From: Porphyromonadaceae bacterium UBA7087
GTDB lineage: Bacteria > Bacteroidota > Bacteroidia > Bacteroidales > Muribaculaceae
Reading direction: 5' to 3'
NCBI GenBank assembly: GCA_002493515.1
Contig: DKYZ01000096.1
Coordinates: 1 to 10,495 of the forward strand
DNA: 10,495 nt
Each line of letters starts with the position of its first letter. The stretch's first letter is position 1. Both the position numbers and the translations under genes were made by a program. The notes below the pieces were generated by a model. That model was given only the letters and a program-made list of their open reading frames with translations. It did not search any database and was not told the DNA's origin. Below are positions 8,265 to 10,495 of the stretch, piece by piece.

Positions 8265-8333
8265 GCGGAGCCCGAACACGGGAACAGACTAACGCCAGGA
8301 AATGCTGCACAAATAACGATACCGGCATAATCA
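8265..8333 (+). repeat. Composite repeat copy 1, module B (B1)
   Basis: Shares the core GGAACAG-CTAACGCC with 9409-9450, 9771-9833 and 10361-10433. The core contains a small inverted pair GRC-TAAC-GCC, and upstream CCCG-AACA-CGGG is another. The tail CCGGCATAATC (about 8322-8332) is shared with the copy at 10361-10433, so the module is about 70 bases long. Confidence 0.8.
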
Positions 8334-8334
8334 C

Positions 8335-8431
8335 TTGTTCCCTTCGTTCCCACTGCAGTTCCCACGCTCGCCTGCGAAAGTTCTGCCCGCAAGGCGGCCT
8401 GGAAACCGCCATAGGAACCTAAGGGGAACAA
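8335..8431 (+). repeat. Composite repeat copy 1, module C short form (C1)
   Basis: A long imperfect hairpin. The ends TTGTTCCC (8335-8342) and GGGAACAA (8424-8431) are perfectly inverted. The left arm has three GTTCCC boxes (starting 8337, 8346, 8358) and the right arm three related GGAAC/GGAAAC boxes (8401-8429). The right half (GCCCGCAAGGCGG... through GGGGAACA) aligns to 9671-9714 of copy 2. The 135-bp nested hairpin of copy 2 is absent here. Confidence 0.8.
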
Positions 8432-8432
8432 A

Positions 8433-8480
8433 GCTGTGGCCCAGTAGCGACGGTGGCACGCCGCGTCCGCACATGATTAC
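8433..8480 (+). repeat. Composite repeat copy 1, module D (D1)
   Basis: Aligns with 9716-9765 over about 48 bases (CCCAGTA-GACGG-GGCA-GCCGCGTCCGCA-TGATT). It forms a stem GTGGC-AC-GCCGC in which the T-G wobble replaces the C-G pair of copy 2, so the pairing is kept although the base changed. A degenerate piece resembling module A (AATCCGATGCAATCC) follows at 8490-8510. Confidence 0.8.
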
Positions 8481-8531
8481 CAATTCCGGGAAATCCGATG
8501 CAATCCACAGATTTTATTGCAAACTTATAGT

Positions 8532-8569
8532 ACCAAATTTGGTTATAAGAAAAAGGATTGCTAATTTTG
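8532..8569 (+). promoter_or_regulatory. hicAB promoter with palindromic operator
   Basis: TTTG (8538-8541), 20 bases, TAATTTTG (8562-8569): an exact match to the Bacteroidetes -33/-7 consensus and spacing. The -33 box is embedded in a perfect 12-bp palindrome ACCAAATTTGGT (8532-8543), well placed as an operator for the ribbon-helix-helix antitoxin HicB. A second inverted pair TTGC/GCAA covers the -7. The hicA start follows 27 bases after the -7. Confidence 0.85.
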
Positions 8570-8596
8570 CAAAAGCGTATAATTCTCTAAAATAAT

Positions 8597-8848
8597 ATGA
8601 GTAAAAAAGAAAAACTGATAGCGAGACTCCTCTCAAATCCTAAGGATTTCACCTATGGCGAGATGAGTACGCTTCTCTGTTTCTTTGGATTCGAGGAAAG
8701 ATCAAAAGGAAAAACATCCGGTTCGCGAGTTGAGTTCGTAAAGGGTGCTGACACTATATTACTTCACAAGCCTCATCCTAACAATCAGCTGAAACCCTAT
8801 CAGATACGGCAAATAATCAACGAATTGAAAAACTTAAAATTGATATAA
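8597..8848 (+). CDS. hicA: HicA family mRNA-interferase toxin
   Basis: An 83-residue protein of the HicA family, small double-stranded-RNA-binding-fold toxins that cleave mRNA. Typical features are the start MSKKEKLIARLLSNPKDFTY, the turn SGSRVEF, the conserved HKPHP segment (residues about 57-61) and a C-terminal helix IRQIINELKNLKLI. In many HicA proteins the turn is GSH with a catalytic His; here it is GSR, as in a longer subfamily in which HKPHP supplies histidines, so activity is likely but not proven. It is first in a two-gene operon with hicB one base downstream. It is richer in A+T than the flanking DNA. Confidence 0.9.
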   Translation: MSKKEKLIARLLSNPKDFTYGEMSTLLCFFGFEERSKGKTSGSRVEFVKGADTILLHKPHPNNQLKPYQIRQIINELKNLKLI

Positions 8849-8849
8849 G

Positions 8850-9197
8850 ATGGGATACATGAAATATAAGGGATACACGGGTTCGGTAGAATATAGCCCA
8901 GAGGATGGTTGCCTGTTCGGAAAAGTGCAGGGGCTTCACGGAACTCTCATATCTTATGAGGGTGAATCTGTAGAGGATATCCAGAAAGATTTTGAGGGCG
9001 CAATCGACGACTACCTCGTAAGCTGTTCGGAACGAGGAATAGAACCGGCCAAACCCTTCAGCGGCAGACTGAATCTGCGGATGCCGTCTGAGCTCCATGC
9101 CGCAATCGCAATGGCAGCGTCATCAGCCGGTACAACAATTAACGATTTCATCACGCGATCATTATATAGCGCAGTCCAGGCTCAACGACCCCAATGA
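8850..9197 (+). CDS. hicB: HicB family antitoxin
   Basis: A 115-residue antitoxin. The N-terminal partial RNase H-like HicB domain (MKYKGYTGSVEYSPEDGCLF ... about 4-60) binds the toxin. The C-terminal part from about 70 (FSGRLNLRMPSELHAAIAMAA ... TTINDFITRSLYSA) is a ribbon-helix-helix DNA-binding domain that would repress the operon at the palindrome upstream of hicA. The start is either 8850, one base after the hicA stop, or the second Met at 8859, which is where most family members begin and which has the purine-rich AAGATGGGA before it. The stop is 16 bases before the second composite repeat copy. Confidence 0.92.
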   Translation: MGYMKYKGYTGSVEYSPEDGCLFGKVQGLHGTLISYEGESVEDIQKDFEGAIDDYLVSCSERGIEPAKPFSGRLNLRMPSELHAAIAMAASSAGTTINDFITRSLYSAVQAQRPQ

Positions 9198-9213
9198 GAC
9201 ATGTGTTGATTGT

Positions 9214-9294
9214 CGATACTGGCAAATCCGCGTAGATCCGCTGTAATCCGCGTCTATATCCCGGTGGCGCAAGACGGAGGGATATCCGCGATGA
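9214..9294 (+). repeat. Composite repeat copy 2, module A (A2)
   Basis: Counterpart of 8164-8244. The ATCCGC boxes at 9226, 9236 and 9246 keep the 10-base period. Here the inverted pair is longer than in copy 1: ATATCCC (9256-9262) and GGGATAT (9279-9285) around 16 bases. It lies 16 bases behind the hicB stop, with no terminator in between. Confidence 0.88.
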
Positions 9295-9408
9295 GGAAAA
9301 TCCTTGGATTATTTCTTATCCAAAATCCTGTCGATGATTGCTTTGCTGAGAAACTGAATGGAGGAGCAAGCTGTGTGAGTTTCGTCGTGGCGCTGTCGTG
9401 GCTTGGGT
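9295..9408. other. Insertion between modules A and B in copy 2
   Basis: Copy 1 has about 20 bases between A and B; copy 2 has 114. The extra DNA is more A+T-rich, has AATCC-TT-GGATT at 9300-9311, and on the reverse strand ends a short frame with SIQFLSKAIIDRILDKK and a stop. This could be a fragment of a gene end or chance; I do not recognise it. Confidence 0.45.
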
Positions 9409-9450
9409 GCGGAGCACCGAACACGGAAACAGGCTAACGCCAGACATCTC
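9409..9450 (+). repeat. Composite repeat copy 2, module B (B2)
   Basis: GCGGAGCACCGAACACGGAA leads into ACAGGCTAACGCCAGACAT, matching the first half of B1. The tail (CCGGCATAATC) seen in two other copies is not recognisable here; the bases to 9489 are diverged. Confidence 0.75.
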
Positions 9451-9489
9451 ATATCACAAATTTCGGGACAGGGAGTTGGTTATCAACTG

Positions 9490-9713
9490 GTTCCCATTCG
9501 TTCCCACTCCAAGTTCCCACATGAGCGTAGCTCAGTTCTGCGCGCGCCGCAGGCCCCTCTTAGTTCGCGCTGCCGAATGGCAGCGCTTCAAACGCGTTAT
9601 TATCGACAACATGGCTGTGGCCGTCGGCCACAGAAACGAAAAGAGGCCTGCGGCGCGCGCAGAACTATTTGCCCGCAATGCGGGCTGGGAACCTCCATGG
9701 GAACTGAGGGAAC
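9490..9713 (+). repeat. Composite repeat copy 2, module C long form (C2), with nested palindromic element
   Basis: Three GTTCCC boxes (9490, 9500, 9513) mirror three GGGAAC boxes (9687, 9699, 9708). Each arm has its own perfect hairpin: TGAGC-GTA-GCTCA (9522-9534) on the left, GCCCGC-AAT-GCGGGC (9671-9685) on the right. Between them, absent from C1, is an element with perfect 22-bp inverted ends at 9534-9555 and 9645-9666 (AGTTCTGCGC... and its complement). The stem then continues as CTCTT/AAGAG. Inside are two more perfect hairpins: GCGCTGCC-GAAT-GGCAGCGC (9567-9586) and CTGTGGCC-GTC-GGCCACAG (9615-9633). As RNA or extruded DNA this would be a branched structure. No protein is encoded. Confidence 0.9.
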
Positions 9714-9715
9714 AT

Positions 9716-9765
9716 TGGTGCGTCCCAGTAAGGACGGCGGCATGCCGCGTCCGCAGTTGATTCGC
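9716..9765 (+). repeat. Composite repeat copy 2, module D (D2)
   Basis: Counterpart of 8433-8480. It contains the perfect 12-bp palindrome GCGGCATGCCGC (9737-9748), extended by GGAC (9732-9735) and GTCC (9749-9752) with one bulged G. It follows the last GGGAAC box of C2 directly and precedes a further B module. Confidence 0.8.
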
Positions 9766-9770
9766 ATAGT

Positions 9771-9833
9771 TGGAGTCCGGCATAAGGGAACAGGCTAACG
9801 CCGGTAAATGACGCACGGAGGATAATGAGACCG
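9771..9833 (+). repeat. Isolated module B (B3)
   Basis: GGAGTCCGGCATAAGGGAAC then AGGCTAACGCCGGTAAATGACG and CACGGAGGATAATGA. Closest to B4 at 10361-10433, sharing AATGACGCACGGAGG after the core. It follows D2 by five bases, so a B module stands at each side of the C-D pair in copy 2. Confidence 0.8.
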
Positions 9834-10160
9834 TCTTCATGGTTATGATCCCGGATTGTCAATCCAGGAGCGGAAGCCGGACTGGGAGAACCGTATGCCG
9901 GACTGTGTGACCCTATGCTCTATCTTCAGGGTGACGGTTGTCCTGAAGTCATTGATACGTAACAGATTGGGTATGGAAAACGGATGGTGGGTGCAAATAT
10001 CATGGATCGGATGGCAAATGCATATGTGTGACAATGCCGGATGACATAGCGCTCCCTCCACCCTCAGCAGGTGCGGATTCTTTATTCTAATCATAAGGAT
10101 TCTACTTCGTTTTCTTTTTTTCATATGTGCAACAATCCGCTAAAATAAAATATAAACCAT
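9834..10160. other. Intergenic stretch without a supported gene
   Basis: Frames are open on both strands (9856-10044 forward, 9843-10124 reverse), but neither shows a domain, promoter or family resemblance. Visible structure: GGATTG-T-CAATCC at 9854-9866; an imperfect direct repeat of period 21 starting GCCGGACTG at 9876 and 9897; an inverted pair CTTCAGG/CCTGAAG around 11 bases at 9924-9948. The last 80 bases are A+T-rich and form the 3' flank of the leftward tRNA. It has no clear hairpin terminator. Confidence 0.4.
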
Positions 10161-10163
10161 AGG

Positions 10164-10251
10164 CAGCCTGGGCCGGGCTCGAACCGGCAAAGCCCTTTCG
10201 GACACATTCCATCCAATATAATGCGCGTCTTACCAATTCCGCCACCAGGCT
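10164..10251 (-). tRNA. Class II tRNA, leucine-like body, abnormal anticodon loop (possible pseudo-tRNA)
   Basis: Read on the reverse strand: acceptor AGCCTGG/CCAGGCT is fully paired; T8 G9; D arm GCG/CGC with GGAATTGGTAAGAC as in bacterial tRNA-Leu but one base longer; long variable arm GTCC-GAAA-GGGC; T arm GCCGG-TTCGAGC-CCGGC. The anticodon arm pairs only as CATT/AATG (10223-10220, 10208-10205), leaving ATATTGGATGG, 11 bases, or 9 if an A-G mismatch is allowed. No AA or AG dinucleotide is present, so none of the leucine anticodons (NAG, YAA) can be read. The discriminator would be G (10164), usual for serine and not leucine, and GGA, a serine anticodon, lies in the loop. C10252 could extend the acceptor to 8 bp. 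Either a degraded gene or an unusual tRNA. Confidence 0.75.
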
Positions 10252-10300
10252 GTATCCTTTCTCTTATCTGGAAGAGGGGGTGTTTCCGTCTTACGCGATG

Positions 10301-10308
10301 CAAAGGTA
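10301..10308 (-). promoter_or_regulatory. Candidate -7 element for the leftward tRNA
   Basis: On the reverse strand TACCTTTG matches TAnnTTTG exactly and lies 49 bases upstream of the tRNA 5' end, leaving a leader of roughly 40 bases. No TTTG is found at the expected -33 distance. If real, it argues that the tRNA is transcribed. Confidence 0.5.
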
Positions 10309-10360
10309 ACATGCATGGCTACCACATGACGACATAACAAAAAATCATCGGATTTTGGGT

Positions 10361-10433
10361 GTGCAGAGCCCCGCACACGGAACGGGCTAACGCCGGAAAA
10401 TGACGCACGGAGGGCAATGAACCCGGCATAATC
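10361..10433 (+). repeat. Isolated module B (B4)
   Basis: GTGCAGAGCCCCGCACACGG leads to AACGGGCTAACGCCGG, then AATGACGCACGGAGGGCAATG and the tail CCGGCATAATC also found in B1. It is the most complete B module and lies upstream of the tRNA on the opposite strand. Modules A, C and D are not seen beside it. Confidence 0.8.
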
Positions 10434-10463
10434 TCTGGGGCAGCATTTCGTTTCCACGGATGC

Positions 10464-10495
10464 TTGGCGATGGCTGATTGGCAACGGCTGATTGG
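10464..10495 (+). repeat. Second heptamer array, cut by the window edge
   Basis: TTGGCGA, TGGCTGA, TTGGCAA, CGGCTGA, TTGG run in one 7-base phase; GGCTGATTGG occurs twice 14 bases apart. The unit differs from that of the left-hand arrays, but the period is the same. Its extent cannot be seen. Confidence 0.6.

Noticed and set aside
8164..9833. Insertion sequence, retron or diversity-generating retroelement
   Set aside because: No transposase, reverse transcriptase or variable-repeat/template-repeat pair with adenine-specific changes is visible; differences between the two copies involve all bases.
8036..9862. Several short frames over the composite repeats (8036-8431 reverse, 8335-8595 forward, 9398-9798 forward, 9532-9862 reverse)
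   Set aside because: They follow repeat modules and palindromes, change frame between copies, lack promoters, and show no protein family pattern. Shared peptide fragments such as GVSLFP come from module B DNA.
10080..10130. Terminator for the leftward tRNA
   Set aside because: There are T- and A-rich runs, but no stable hairpin precedes them on the reverse strand.

Overview
The window looks like chromosomal DNA of a Bacteroidales bacterium, plausibly a gut lineage such as Muribaculaceae; the family is an inference. The evidence is threefold. Promoter-like sequences follow the Bacteroidetes -33/-7 pattern (TTTG, about 20 bases, TAnnTTTG) rather than -35/-10, most clearly before hicA and higB. 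Genes mostly lack a strong Shine-Dalgarno sequence. The content (secreted Tricorn-type S41 protease with PD40 propellers, GH43 glycosidase, HigBA and HicAB modules) is common in that order.

Layout from the left: the 3' end of a tRNA gene with a strong terminator (1-88); two head-to-head arrays of 7-bp repeats around a hairpin (92-281); a leftward two-gene ABC exporter operon (ATPase then NatB-like permease, 2601 to 279); a gene-poor stretch with a hairpin (about 2680-2930); a rightward higBA toxin-antitoxin operon (2982-3633); a rightward, translationally coupled pair encoding an exported Tricorn-like protease and a GH43-family glycosidase (3724-7949), closed by a 19-bp terminator stem.

From 8010 to the end the region is accessory in character. 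A composite non-coding repeat made of modules A, B, C and D occurs twice in the same orientation (8164-8480 and 9214-9765). The two copies flank a hicAB toxin-antitoxin operon (8597-9197) with its own promoter and palindromic operator. The second copy carries two insertions. One is a nested element with perfect 22-bp inverted ends and two further perfect hairpins inside. The B module occurs two more times (9771-9833, 10361-10433), on either side of a leftward class II tRNA gene whose body resembles tRNA-Leu but whose anticodon loop is enlarged and contains no leucine anticodon. A second, different heptamer array begins at the right edge.

The protein-coding genes are ordinary families. The parts that deserve attention are non-coding: the paired heptamer arrays, the modular palindromic repeat bracketing hicAB, and the anomalous tRNA. 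No transposase, recombinase, reverse transcriptase, Cas gene or phage gene is visible, so anything that moves these repeats must act in trans.
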